From: Actinobacillus indolicus
GTDB taxonomy: Bacteria > Pseudomonadota > Gammaproteobacteria > Enterobacterales > Pasteurellaceae
Length of the DNA: 64,000 bases
Assembly: GCF_004519515.1 (NCBI RefSeq)
Contig: NZ_CP038145.1
Coordinates: 1,964,001 to 2,028,000 of the forward strand
Direction: 5' to 3'
Position 1 is the stretch's first letter, and each line of letters opens with the position of its first letter. A program made the position numbers and the translations under genes. The notes beneath the pieces are model-generated. The model worked only from the letters and a program-made list of their open reading frames with translations. It ran no database searches and had not been told where the DNA came from. Shown here piece after piece: positions 15,920-25,812 of this stretch.

Positions 15920-17398
15920 ATGCAAAAACTCATAATCATTAGAGGTCATTCAGGTTCTGGGAAATCGACTTTTGCTCAACAAAAAATCAGTGAATTTAAA
16001 GCGGAATATCCGGATGCTTATGTTTATCACATTGAAAATGATAAATATCTTATTAAAGATGGGCAGTATTATTGGACACCTTTTCATTTTAAACAGGCAA
16101 AACAACAGGCTGAACAAGAGCTTAAAGAGGCATTTCAGTTTGCCAAAAATCATCAAGATGTGGATGTGCTTATTGTGATTAGCAATGTGGGGGCAAAAGC
16201 GAATGTTATTCGTGGTTTTATTAATAAAGCCCAAAAGCAAGATATGCAAAGCGAAGTGTATCGAATGCAGAATTTTTTCCCGAATGTGCATAATGTGGAT
16301 AAAATCCAAGTTTATTCTATGTTCATTGAAATTTGTCAGCGTCCTATCGCAGAAGAGATTTTAGTGCCTGCTGTTCAGTCGATGACGGAAGAAGATAAAG
16401 GTGTTATTGATAAAATGCGTGCCTTTTCAGCGAAAAATTTGCCTAAAAATGAGCAATACAATAGCTATGTCACGTTAGATTATTTGCAATTTATGCGTTC
16501 AAAGAAAACATTTACCGCCAAAGTATCTCGCTTATATCCTGAATTGACGGTGCTTAAATATAGTCGTGAAACCTTTTATAACAATCAATGGGATTTAGCG
16601 TTGTTAGAGATGCGTGGCTTGGTGATGGATGCTTATGGCCATCTTATTGTGCGTCCGTTTAAAAAATGTTTTAACTATTCAGAACGAAAAGAGCGGAACA
16701 GTAAATTTCCTTTGCGTTTGGGTGATGATGCTCAAGTGAAAGCGGTGGTTAAGGTCAATGGTTTTTTAGGTTGTTGTACTTACGTGGAATTGCCTGCAGA
16801 TCATCCGAGCTATCAAGCAGAGTTTGATCGAAAAGTGATTTTTTCGACAACAGGCAGTTTAGATAGTGACTTTGCGAAATTAGTTGAAAAACATTGTGCT
16901 AAACATGAGCTTTTATTTAAAGCCTATCCAAATAAAACGTTTTTATTTGAAGTTTGTGATGAAAGTGATCCGCATATTATTAAAGAAACCTTGGGGGAAA
17001 CGTTAATTGGCTGTGTTGATGTGAAAACGGGTGAACAATATAGTGAGCAATGGTTAGATGAAATTGCGTTGCAGTACCAACTTAAACGTCCATTAACATT
17101 GCCAACGATGACCTTTGCTGAGTTAAAAGCTGAGTTGTCTAAGGTTAAGCATGAAGGGTTTATGGTATTTTCCAGCGAAGATGAGTTGCTTTTTAAACTC
17201 AAATCTCCCTACTACTTAATTTCTAAATTATTAGGGCGAAGTTCTGAAGAAAACCTTGCCGGTCGGTTGGATAAACGTAAAGTCAGTGAGGAGTATTTTC
17301 CATTAATTGAGCATATTCAGGAAAATAAAACGATGTTTAACGCCTTAGACGAACAGCAAAAAATTCAATATGTACAAGACTTTCTTGCTCATATTTGA
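15920..17398 (+). CDS. polynucleotide kinase-RNA ligase (Rnl1/Trl1-like)
   Basis: A 492-residue two-domain RNA repair enzyme. Residues 1-160 are a P-loop kinase with Walker A GHSGSGKST (9-17). Residues about 180-480 are an ATP-dependent RNA ligase: RGLVMDAYGHLIVRPFKKCFNYSE broken as RGLVMDAYG and RPFKKCFNYSE (245-255), motif I KVNG with the adenylated lysine K278, FLFEVCDESDPHII as motif III-IIIa, HEGFMVF as motif IV and FKLKSPYY as motif V. KxNG rather than KxDG recalls fungal tRNA ligase Trl1. It would phosphorylate 5'-OH ends and seal broken RNA such as cleaved tRNA. ATG 15920 is chosen behind TAAGGA. Confidence 0.9.
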   Translation: MQKLIIIRGHSGSGKSTFAQQKISEFKAEYPDAYVYHIENDKYLIKDGQYYWTPFHFKQAKQQAEQELKEAFQFAKNHQDVDVLIVISNVGAKANVIRGFINKAQKQDMQSEVYRMQNFFPNVHNVDKIQVYSMFIEICQRPIAEEILVPAVQSMTEEDKGVIDKMRAFSAKNLPKNEQYNSYVTLDYLQFMRSKKTFTAKVSRLYPELTVLKYSRETFYNNQWDLALLEMRGLVMDAYGHLIVRPFKKCFNYSERKERNSKFPLRLGDDAQVKAVVKVNGFLGCCTYVELPADHPSYQAEFDRKVIFSTTGSLDSDFAKLVEKHCAKHELLFKAYPNKTFLFEVCDESDPHIIKETLGETLIGCVDVKTGEQYSEQWLDEIALQYQLKRPLTLPTMTFAELKAELSKVKHEGFMVFSSEDELLFKLKSPYYLISKLLGRSSEENLAGRLDKRKVSEEYFPLIEHIQENKTMFNALDEQQKIQYVQDFLAHI

Positions 17399-17452
17399 AA
17401 ATGGTAACAGTAAAATGACCGCTTGTGTTTTTTAAGTGGGAAAGGATAAATT

Positions 17453-18118
17453 ATGCAAAAAATATTTTTTACTTCTGATCTCCATTTTCATCATCAAAAT
17501 ATTATGAAATTTAGCCCTACTTTTCGGGCGTTTTCTTCCGTTGATGAAATGAATGAAACATTAATTACTTATTGGAATGAAACTGTATCTTCTCAGGATG
17601 TTGTGTATAACTTGGGTGATCTGAGTTTTAGTCCGAAGTTCGATAAAATTATCTCGATATTAGACCGCTTGAATGGTGAACATCATTTTATTTTGGGTAA
17701 TCATGATCCGTTAATTGAAGAAAAGCGTGAGCTATTATTAACACAGAAAAAGGCTGATGGGCATCCGCTTTTATCCAGTATTCAGGATTATAAGCGAATA
17801 AAATTATCTAACGGCAAAATGGCAATGTTATTTCATTATCCGATTTTTGAGTGGCAAGATTGCCATAAAGGGGCTTATATGCTACATGGGCATATTCATG
17901 ATCGAGTTGCTCATGTGGCAGGTAAAATTCTCAATGTGGGTTTTGATTTACATGGGAAATTTTTAACCGAAGAAGATATTGAATATTATCTCTCTGATTT
18001 GCCAAAGAAAAATCATTTTGGCGGTTCGGAAAATGAATATCAAACGGTCAGTGATTTAATCCAAAATCAACGGGATTTGAAAGCCTATTTACATCCGTCT
18101 AATCGGAAATTGTACTAA
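17453..18118 (+). CDS. calcineurin-like metallophosphoesterase
   Basis: A 221-residue metallophosphoesterase with the metal-ligand motifs in order: SDLHFHH (8-14), NLGDLSF, LGNHD, FHYP and LHGHIHDR. It is 54 nt after the kinase-ligase and likely in the same transcript. Given that neighbour, a role in removing 2',3'-cyclic phosphate or 3'-phosphate from RNA before ligation is the natural hypothesis, but the family also includes nucleotidases and protein phosphatases. Confidence 0.85.
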   Translation: MQKIFFTSDLHFHHQNIMKFSPTFRAFSSVDEMNETLITYWNETVSSQDVVYNLGDLSFSPKFDKIISILDRLNGEHHFILGNHDPLIEEKRELLLTQKKADGHPLLSSIQDYKRIKLSNGKMAMLFHYPIFEWQDCHKGAYMLHGHIHDRVAHVAGKILNVGFDLHGKFLTEEDIEYYLSDLPKKNHFGGSENEYQTVSDLIQNQRDLKAYLHPSNRKLY

Positions 18119-18143
18119 AGTAGCGGTGACAAGCGGTCACTTC

Positions 18144-18172
18144 TTGGCAAAAGTGTGCAAATCCGCTATACT
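18144..18172 (+). promoter_or_regulatory. sigma-70 promoter of rnpB
   Basis: TTGGCA (18144-18149), 17-nt spacer, TATACT (18167-18172), placing transcription start near 18179, at the first base of the RNA. Confidence 0.8.
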
Positions 18173-18178
18173 TGCCCG

Positions 18179-18560
<382 letters not shown>

Positions 18561-18567
18561 ATTTTTA

Positions 18568-18600
18568 AGAGCGAACAGATTTTGTCTGTTCGCTTTTTTG
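18568..18600 (+). terminator. terminator of rnpB
   Basis: GCGAACAGA / TCTGTTCGC hairpin around TTTTG, followed by TTTTTTG. Confidence 0.88.
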
Positions 18601-18669
18601 TTGGAACAAAACGTCCCCGTGAAAGTCTGATATAATGATTTTAAAATGATTTCATTATAAGGATTTCAA

Positions 18670-19311
18670 ATGCTTAAGCGTTTTTTTATCGGCACTATTT
18701 CGTTATTACTCTCTTTTTCTGTATTTGCCCACCCACATTCTTTTCTTGATATGAAAAATAAAGTGTTAATTCAACAAGATAAGCTGGAGGGCTTTGAGTT
18801 ACATTGGACGCTTGATGAAATTACTTCGGCGGAACTGATCTATGAGATCAATAGCAGTAGCGATAAAAAGCAAGCGACAGATAAAATCTTAAAAGAGCTA
18901 GATGAATCTGCGGTAAGTACCCATTATTTTAGCGAACTTTATAATCAGCAAAATGAGCCGATTAAGTTTAAAGCCAAACCGCATAACTCGTCCGTTGAAA
19001 TTCAACATAATCGCATTATTTACCACTTTACTTTGCTACTGGCTGAACCTAAAGCGGTAAAAGGGCAATCATTCCGCTTTTTTACCTTTGAGCCAAGTTA
19101 CTATTTAGCGATGAATTACGAAAAAGCGAGTGATGTCAGTAGCACCGAGCAAAATCTTTGTAAAGTCGAGATGATTGAGCCGACGGTAAATCAATCTTTG
19201 CGGTTGTATGCGTCGAAATTAGATAAAAATGAAACCCCTGATATGCCTGCAGAACGTGGCTTGTCTTTAGGCGCACAGTTTGCTCAGAAGGTGAGTATTG
19301 TATGTCAATAA
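18670..19311 (+). CDS. DUF1007 periplasmic protein, nickel/cobalt-transporter partner
   Basis: A 213-residue secreted protein. The signal peptide MLKRFFIGTISLLLSFSVFA ends at A-H-P-H, a His-rich mature start (HPHSF) typical of DUF1007. This family is almost always encoded next to NicO/RcnA-type permeases and is thought to bind metal in the periplasm. Overlaps the next gene by 10 bp. Confidence 0.85.
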   Translation: MLKRFFIGTISLLLSFSVFAHPHSFLDMKNKVLIQQDKLEGFELHWTLDEITSAELIYEINSSSDKKQATDKILKELDESAVSTHYFSELYNQQNEPIKFKAKPHNSSVEIQHNRIIYHFTLLLAEPKAVKGQSFRFFTFEPSYYLAMNYEKASDVSSTEQNLCKVEMIEPTVNQSLRLYASKLDKNETPDMPAERGLSLGAQFAQKVSIVCQ

Positions 19312-20288
19312 AGGCAAAATATTGGGTTGGGATAGCGGTCGGATTGGTGGCACTTTTTGCGATTTATCAGGCTTATCCCTATCTCTTATTTCAAGTCAGC
19401 GAGTGGCAGAGGGAATTTAATTTTGCCCTTTCGGGAGCGTTAAATCGTCTGAACGAAAACCAGCAACAGGCAGGACTGACCTTAATGGCGGTGAGCTTTA
19501 TCTATGGCGTGTTTCACGCCGTTGGTCCAGGTCACGGTAAGTTTATTCTGACCAGCTATCTCTCTTTTGAACAAACCAAACTGCCACAAGCGGTGAAAAT
19601 CACGTTGTTGTCTGCGTTAGTGCAAGGCTTGGTGGCGATTGGGTTAGTGACTATCATTGTGGTGATTTTTACCCTTTCTCGTAGCTATTTTAATGTGGCG
19701 TTAAAATGGGTTGAGCGAGGTAGTTTTGCGGTGATGGTGTTGTTTGGCGTTTATTTTTGTTATCAAGCATGTAAAGCATTCTTTTTCCAAACGAAGCCAA
19801 AAAGTTTTACCATTAAAAAATTGCAAAAAAATAGCGAAAAGTCACCGCTTGTTATGACTCCAGTTCATCAACATGATGAACATTGTGGCTGTGGTCATAA
19901 ACATTTGCCAAGTTCGTCCGAAATAGCAACCGCAACGGATTGGAAAAGTACGCTGATGTTGATTTTTAGCATTGGCTTACGCCCGTGTTCAGGGGCGATT
20001 TTAGTGTTGTTTTTAGCTTATACCTTGGATTTGTACCTGTGGGGTGTGGCTTCGGCGTTATTAATGGCAGTAGGAACGGGAGTAACCCTTTCTCTATTTG
20101 CTTGGATTGTGCTATTTGCTCGTGAAAAAGCGGTCAAAATGGGGTGTTGGTATCTCTCTATTTCTACTAATAAACAAATATCGTATTTCGGAAAACTGTT
20201 GGTCGGAGTTGTTTTGATTATCTTCGGAATTACCTTATTTCACAGTAGTTTACTGGATACTAGCCAAAATTTGTTATTTAAACGTTAG
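19302..20288 (+). CDS. NicO/RcnA-family nickel/cobalt transporter
   Basis: A 328-residue inner-membrane protein with about six helices. HAVGPGHGKF (71-80) is the family's metal-binding signature in helix II, the central loop is histidine-rich (HQHDEHCGCGHKH), and GLRPCSGAILV marks the second half. The gene moves Ni2+ or Co2+; direction (import for urease or hydrogenase, or export) is not decided by sequence. Confidence 0.88.
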   Translation: MSIKAKYWVGIAVGLVALFAIYQAYPYLLFQVSEWQREFNFALSGALNRLNENQQQAGLTLMAVSFIYGVFHAVGPGHGKFILTSYLSFEQTKLPQAVKITLLSALVQGLVAIGLVTIIVVIFTLSRSYFNVALKWVERGSFAVMVLFGVYFCYQACKAFFFQTKPKSFTIKKLQKNSEKSPLVMTPVHQHDEHCGCGHKHLPSSSEIATATDWKSTLMLIFSIGLRPCSGAILVLFLAYTLDLYLWGVASALLMAVGTGVTLSLFAWIVLFAREKAVKMGCWYLSISTNKQISYFGKLLVGVVLIIFGITLFHSSLLDTSQNLLFKR

Positions 20289-20387
20289 TTTTCCATTAAC
20301 TTTTTTTATTGAACTAATTAAAAAATCTTTTCAAAAAATAAAAAATCATTAAAATGCAGACTTTATTTTTAAATGAGGTCTTAAATA

Positions 20388-21836
20388 ATGGAAAGCATTG
20401 TTTCATTGTTCGAAAGCGTTCTTAAGTGGATTGTTGATACCATCGATGGTCCACTTTGGGATATTACAGTTCTTACCCTTTTAGGTGTCGGTTTATTCTT
20501 TACCATTACCACAGGTTTAGTCCAATTACGTTTATTACCGCGTAGTATGCGTGAAATGTGGTCTGGCCGTGCGTCAGAAGGGGATTCTTTAACACCATTC
20601 CAAGCCTTTGCAACAGGCTTAGCAAGCCGTGTGGGCGTGGGTAACATTGGTGGTGTGGCTACGGCTATCGCATTAGGCGGACCAGGTGCGGTGTTCTGGA
20701 TGTGGATCACAGCGTTAATTGGTATGAGTAGTGCATTTGCAGAGTCATCATTAGCACAAGCATTTAAAGTTCGCGATCCAAACGGTATGTTCCGTGGCGG
20801 TCCTGCTTATTATATTAAGCGTGGTTTAAAAGCCTCTTGGCTTGCGATTGCGTTTGCGATTACTTTAATTTTTACCTTCGGTTTTGCATTCAATGCGGTT
20901 CAAGCAAACTCTATCGTTGAAGCAACGCGTAATGCGTGGGAATGGGATCCGCATTATGTTGGAATTGTGTTAGTGATTGTGACTGCGGCGATTATCTTTG
21001 GTGGGGTTAAACGTATCGGTCAGGTTTCAGCGAAAGTTGTGCCGATGATGGCATTATTCTACTTAATTATGGCGGTGATCATTTTAGGGATGAATATTGA
21101 GCGAGTGCCTGAAGTCTTAAATAAAATTATTACAAGTGCATTTGACTTTTCTGCAATGGCAGGCGGTATCTTTGGTTCATTATTCTCTCAAGCGATGTTA
21201 ATGGGGATTAAACGCGGTTTATTCTCAAATGAAGCAGGTATGGGTTCTGCACCAAACTCAGCGGCAACGTCAGATGCAAAACACCCTGCAAGCCAAGGCT
21301 TAATTCAAATGTTAGGTGTATTTGTGGATACTATTGTTGTTTGTACTTGTACTGCGATTATCATCTTGATGTCTAATGATTATGGTAGCGAATCTTTACG
21401 TGGTGTCTCTTTAACCCAAAAAGCGTTAGAGTTCCATGTAGGTGAGTTTGGCTTACACTTCTTAGCCTTTATTTTATTGTTATTCTGCTACACTTCAATT
21501 ATCGGTAACTATGCTTATGCAGAAAGCAATATTCGCTATATCCGTAACAAACCAAGTTTCGTATTAGCATTCCGTTTAATCGTGTTATTTTTCGTTTACT
21601 TCGGTGCAGTGCGTGATGGCGGTATTGTATGGGCATTTGCAGATACCGTAATGGCATCCATGGCGATGATCAACTTAGTGTCTATCGTTCTATTGGCACC
21701 GATTGTTTGGGTTATCTTAAAAGACTACCAAAAACAAATTAAAGCAGGTGTAGAGCAACCTGTATTCAAAATTGAAGATCACCCAGAGCTTATTCGCCGT
21801 GGTGTTGATCCATTAATTTGGAAATCAAAAGAGTAA
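20388..21836 (+). CDS. sodium:alanine/glycine symporter (AGCS family)
   Basis: A 482-residue inner-membrane transporter. GVGNIGGVATAIALGGPGAV near residues 85-103 is the AGCS signature, and GLFSNEAGMGSAPNSAAT near 280-297 the second conserved loop. About ten membrane helices. It imports alanine or glycine with Na+. Monocistronic, closed by a hairpin of inverted uptake signals. Confidence 0.92.
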   Translation: MESIVSLFESVLKWIVDTIDGPLWDITVLTLLGVGLFFTITTGLVQLRLLPRSMREMWSGRASEGDSLTPFQAFATGLASRVGVGNIGGVATAIALGGPGAVFWMWITALIGMSSAFAESSLAQAFKVRDPNGMFRGGPAYYIKRGLKASWLAIAFAITLIFTFGFAFNAVQANSIVEATRNAWEWDPHYVGIVLVIVTAAIIFGGVKRIGQVSAKVVPMMALFYLIMAVIILGMNIERVPEVLNKIITSAFDFSAMAGGIFGSLFSQAMLMGIKRGLFSNEAGMGSAPNSAATSDAKHPASQGLIQMLGVFVDTIVVCTCTAIIILMSNDYGSESLRGVSLTQKALEFHVGEFGLHFLAFILLLFCYTSIIGNYAYAESNIRYIRNKPSFVLAFRLIVLFFVYFGAVRDGGIVWAFADTVMASMAMINLVSIVLLAPIVWVILKDYQKQIKAGVEQPVFKIEDHPELIRRGVDPLIWKSKE

Positions 21837-21850
21837 TTTCTCACAGTCAG

Positions 21851-21911
21851 ACAAGCGGTCAGTTCTATTCAAAAATCTGCAGAATTTTTATCGGAACTGA
21901 CCGCTTGTTTT
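21851..21911 (+). terminator. terminator built from inverted uptake signal sequences
   Basis: ACAAGCGGTCAGTTC at 21851-21865 is perfectly complementary to GAACTGACCGCTTGT at 21894-21908, followed by TTT. Two Apl-type DNA uptake signals in opposite orientation form the stem. Confidence 0.75.
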
Positions 21912-22064
21912 ATCTCGTTTATAGATTGAATATGAATATCTTTCATCTTTGTTGATAAAAATATTCAGCTATCTTTTCCTTATTCTAGTAACTACAACCG
22001 CTTTTTCTCATAGGATTTTGTGTATAATGCCTTTGTTTTAGGTCTTTTATACTAGGAATCCAAT

Positions 22065-24002
22065 ATGAAAAAAAATCTTATCACAACATCTCTTTTACTC
22101 GCATTGCCAACCTTGGCTTTTGCACAAACTGAAACATCAAAAGCAGAGTTAGACACAGTAACTGTCTATTCCGCATACGCAACGCCCGTAAACCAAGACA
22201 AAACAGCTTCTTCCGTTACCGTTTTAACGGAAAAAGATTTTGCAGAGCGTAATGCGACTTATGTCAGTGATGTGTTGAAAACTGTTCCGAGTGTAGTAAC
22301 TAGTGTTTCAGGTGGTCGTGGAACCTTAACCAATTTCTATTTGCGAGGTGCCGATGCAAACCATACGGCTGTGCTCATTGATGGTGTAAAAGTTAATCCT
22401 GTGACAGGATATGGCTTTGATTTCGGTGGTTTAAGTTTAAGCAATATTGATCGCATTGAAGTATTACGTGGCGAACAATCTGCGTTGTGGGGCAGTGATG
22501 CAATGGGAGGAGTGATCTATATCACAACGAAGAGCGGTTTATATAAAGATAAGCCGTTTAATGTGGACTTTGATTTAGGCACAGGTTCGCACGGAACTTA
22601 TGATGGTTCAGCGACGATTTCAGGTTATAACAATGGCTTCTATTATGCGTTGAATGGAAATAGCCATCGTACCCGAGGTATTTCAGCGTTAAGTTCAAAT
22701 ACATTCCGCTACACAGCCCAAAACGGAACAGGGGTTGTAACAGGTGGCGCGAAAGAGCGTGATAAATTTCATCGTGATAATGCTTCATTACGTTTAGGAT
22801 ATGACGATAATCAAAAAGGTGTAGAAGTTTTGGCTTCTCATTTCTCGCAAACAGCACATTATGATGGCAGTTTAGCGGGAGAAACCTCTTTTGATGATTA
22901 TACTCGCACCCGTGAAACCTTGTTCAAATTAAGCGGTTATCTAGGGAATGAACAGGAATTATTTAAACAGAAAGTGAGTGTCAGCCACGTTAAAACCGAT
23001 AGTGATACGATCAGTTCTTGGGCTAGTGCTTATGATGCTAAAAAATTAAATGCAAATTATCAATTAGATATTAACTTTGATCGTGAAGGTCCGGTAAATC
23101 AAGCGGTCAGTATTTTAGGCGAATATCAACAATCAAAATATGATTCAACCTCTTACAATGATGAAAAAAGCTTAGTAGAGAAGAGTATTGCTACCGAATA
23201 TCGTTTATTTACAGAAGATGATCACAGCCTTTCAATTAGCGGACGTTATACAGGGAACTCTGAATATAAAGATGCGTTTACAGGGCGTATTTCAGGTGCT
23301 TATCGCTTATCTCCAAACTTCCGTGCTCACGCGAGTTTTGGCACAGCAATTCAAAACCCAACAATGACGGAATATTATGGTTATTCAGGCAGTTATGTAG
23401 GAAACCCAAATTTAAAACCGGAAAAAAGCCGTGGTGGAGATGTTGGTTTACTTGTGGAAAGTAATGATAAACATCACTCTCTTGACTTAACGTACTTTGC
23501 CCGTAACGTGAGTAATTTAATTAGTAGTGAAGTACTTGATTTTACAACTTATCGCTCTCGAGCTATTAATATAGAGGGTACTAGCCAAATTCGAGGCTTA
23601 GAAATTGCCTACAATGGTAAATTGGCAGATCGCTTAACGGCTTATGCTAACTACACTTACACTCAAGCCAAAGATAGTAAAAAAGCGGAATTAGTTCGCC
23701 GTCCGAAACATCTTGCGAACGTAGGCTTAGCGTATCAAATTACGGAGAAATTGGGTTCAAATGTTAATGTTTCATATGTTGGAAAACGGGTTGATACCTA
23801 TTTTGATGAATTAACCTATGCTTCTTCTCGGGTTAAAATGCCATCTTATACATTAGTTAATTTGGGTGTAAATTATCAATTAAGCAAAAACTTGAATGTT
23901 TATGCGAATTTAAACAACTTATTTGATAAAAAATATGAAAATATTATCGGCTACGGACAAGACGGTCGTAACGTTTACGTTGGCTTAAAAGGTAGTTTCT
24001 AA
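22065..24002 (+). CDS. TonB-dependent outer-membrane receptor, BtuB-like
   Basis: A 645-residue outer-membrane receptor. Signal peptide to about residue 20 (LPTLAFA), a TonB-box-like ELDTVTVYSA, a plug domain (about 45-155; LRGADANHTAVLIDGVKVN and IEVLRGEQSALWGSDAMGG) and a 22-strand barrel ending in the canonical terminal F (VYVGLKGSF). Plug and size resemble BtuB, and a full ABC importer follows, so the ligand is probably cobalamin or an iron chelate. No cobalamin riboswitch is visible upstream; TATAAT at 22022 is the likely -10. Confidence 0.88.
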   Translation: MKKNLITTSLLLALPTLAFAQTETSKAELDTVTVYSAYATPVNQDKTASSVTVLTEKDFAERNATYVSDVLKTVPSVVTSVSGGRGTLTNFYLRGADANHTAVLIDGVKVNPVTGYGFDFGGLSLSNIDRIEVLRGEQSALWGSDAMGGVIYITTKSGLYKDKPFNVDFDLGTGSHGTYDGSATISGYNNGFYYALNGNSHRTRGISALSSNTFRYTAQNGTGVVTGGAKERDKFHRDNASLRLGYDDNQKGVEVLASHFSQTAHYDGSLAGETSFDDYTRTRETLFKLSGYLGNEQELFKQKVSVSHVKTDSDTISSWASAYDAKKLNANYQLDINFDREGPVNQAVSILGEYQQSKYDSTSYNDEKSLVEKSIATEYRLFTEDDHSLSISGRYTGNSEYKDAFTGRISGAYRLSPNFRAHASFGTAIQNPTMTEYYGYSGSYVGNPNLKPEKSRGGDVGLLVESNDKHHSLDLTYFARNVSNLISSEVLDFTTYRSRAINIEGTSQIRGLEIAYNGKLADRLTAYANYTYTQAKDSKKAELVRRPKHLANVGLAYQITEKLGSNVNVSYVGKRVDTYFDELTYASSRVKMPSYTLVNLGVNYQLSKNLNVYANLNNLFDKKYENIIGYGQDGRNVYVGLKGSF

Positions 24003-24038
24003 CATTAATGGGGCTAATATGATTAGCCCCTATATTTT

Positions 24039-24839
24039 ATGAAAAAAACGCTTACATTTTTAACCACACTTCTCTTGCCGTTTACAACGGTTTTTGCACA
24101 GGAACAGTTCGTATCGCTTACGCTTTGTAGCGATCGCCTACTGGCTGAAATTGCTCGCCCTGAACAAATTGTGGCGATGTCGCCTTATTCCAAAAATCCG
24201 TTGATGATGTTAGATAAACTCAATCACGACAAACCTACGCTCGAACCGCAACTCAGCCAGTTACTGCCTTATTTAGATAAAACCATGCTGATTAACGAAC
24301 TGTTTTATCCGCAACTGGTGGCAGAACTCAAACAACTTGGCGTAAAAATTCTCCCCATCAACGACAGCCCACAAACACCCGAACAGCTTTTTGAATTGAT
24401 TTTGCAATTGGGGAAATTGACCGATAATCAAACCAAAGCAGAGCAACTGATTACCCAATTAAAACCGCAAAATATGAAGCTAAATCAACCGCTTACCGAT
24501 ACGCTGATTTTGTCGGATACTGGCGTGGTGGATACGCAACAACCGAATTACCAAACCTTATTGCAACTTTTAGGTTTAACGCCATTAAAAACCGCTTTAA
24601 CCCCACAAAATTTCTCGCTCGAAAAAGTGGTATTAAGCCAACCGAACATTTTAATTTCCTTGACGGATAAACAAGGTTACAACGAACAAGCAGAGCTACT
24701 CACACACCCACTTCTGCAAAACTATTTCAAGAATCGACCGCTTGTTACAATCCCGTTAAAATACACTTACTGCTTTGATCATGGCATTTGGCAGGGAGCA
24801 GAAAGGATTTATCAACAGTTAAAGGGAAAAAATGAATAA
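24039..24839 (+). CDS. periplasmic substrate-binding protein of the B12/siderophore type
   Basis: A 266-residue class III binding protein: signal peptide MKKTLTFLTTLLLPFTTVFA, then FVSLTLCSDRLLAEI and two lobes joined by a helix. No lipobox. Its end overlaps the permease gene by 8 bp. It would carry the ligand delivered by the TonB receptor to the permease (BtuF- or FhuD-like role). Confidence 0.82.
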   Translation: MKKTLTFLTTLLLPFTTVFAQEQFVSLTLCSDRLLAEIARPEQIVAMSPYSKNPLMMLDKLNHDKPTLEPQLSQLLPYLDKTMLINELFYPQLVAELKQLGVKILPINDSPQTPEQLFELILQLGKLTDNQTKAEQLITQLKPQNMKLNQPLTDTLILSDTGVVDTQQPNYQTLLQLLGLTPLKTALTPQNFSLEKVVLSQPNILISLTDKQGYNEQAELLTHPLLQNYFKNRPLVTIPLKYTYCFDHGIWQGAERIYQQLKGKNE

Positions 24840-25812
24840 AATCGCCAGATTAAACGCCGCACTTTTGCTCTTGCTTCTGGCTATTATCAGCCTAGCAAGT
24901 TGGTACGACCTTAACGATTTTTCAGCGTTGAAAAATGCCGAAGGAATTGTGACGGATATGCGACCGCTTGTGTTGTGGGATATTCGTCTGCCACGGATTT
25001 TACTTGCTGTGCTAACAGGGGCAAGTTTGGCAGTGGCTGGCAATGCAATGCAGGGGATATTTCAAAATCCGCTGGCAAGCCCGGGTTTGTTGGGGAGTGC
25101 AAACGGGGCAACGACCGCCAGTGTTTTTATCCTGTACTATTTTTCCGCTCCCTTTACCTTGTTGCTGATTGGTGGTGTGCTAGGGGCGTTGTTGAGCTTT
25201 TTGTTAGTTTATTTGATCGCCAAAAATTACGGTACAACGATGATGATTTTAAGCGGTTTGGCGGTCAATATGCTACTGGGTTCAGCGATTGCCTTGTTGC
25301 TGTCTAACGCTGAAAGCCCTTGGGCGTTGGCGGAACTTTACCGCTGGCTACAAGGCTCGTTGGTATGGGCGAAATTAGATATCTTATTGATTTCATTACC
25401 GATTATCCTGTTGGGATTACTCTGTCTTTATCAACAACACCGTTACCTTGATTTGCTCACCTTTGGCGAAGAAACTGCAAGCACAATGGGCATAGACCCC
25501 AAACGTAGCTTTTTCATCACCACCTTTGGTGTCGCATTATTAGTTGGGGCAACCATTCCGCAAACAGGAACAATCGGCTTTATCGGCTTAATTGCACCGC
25601 ACTTGGCTCGTATTATCCTGAAAAAACGCCCATCACAGCTTTATCTTACAAGCGGTCTAATCGGGGCATTAATTTTACTGATCGCTGATCTCTGTATTTT
25701 ATATTTGCCGTTCTTTTCCCATATTTATGTGGGAACGCTGACAGCAATCATCGGCGCACCGTTCTTGATTTGGATTTTATTAACACAGCAACGGAGAATG
25801 GCAAATGATTAA
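24832..25812 (+). CDS. FecCD/BtuC-family ABC permease
   Basis: A 326-residue inner-membrane permease with about ten helices. RLPRILLAVLTGASLAVAGN (53-72 region) and GTIGFIGLIAPHLARI (about 248-263) are hallmark FecCD motifs, the latter the ATPase-coupling loop. Overlaps both neighbours by 8 bp, so a tight receptor-binding protein-permease-ATPase operon. Confidence 0.9.
   Translation: MNKIARLNAALLLLLLAIISLASWYDLNDFSALKNAEGIVTDMRPLVLWDIRLPRILLAVLTGASLAVAGNAMQGIFQNPLASPGLLGSANGATTASVFILYYFSAPFTLLLIGGVLGALLSFLLVYLIAKNYGTTMMILSGLAVNMLLGSAIALLLSNAESPWALAELYRWLQGSLVWAKLDILLISLPIILLGLLCLYQQHRYLDLLTFGEETASTMGIDPKRSFFITTFGVALLVGATIPQTGTIGFIGLIAPHLARIILKKRPSQLYLTSGLIGALILLIADLCILYLPFFSHIYVGTLTAIIGAPFLIWILLTQQRRMAND

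Noticed and set aside
21909..22064. Cobalamin riboswitch upstream of the TonB receptor
   Set aside because: The interval is too short and AT-rich, and no B12-box-like sequence is seen.
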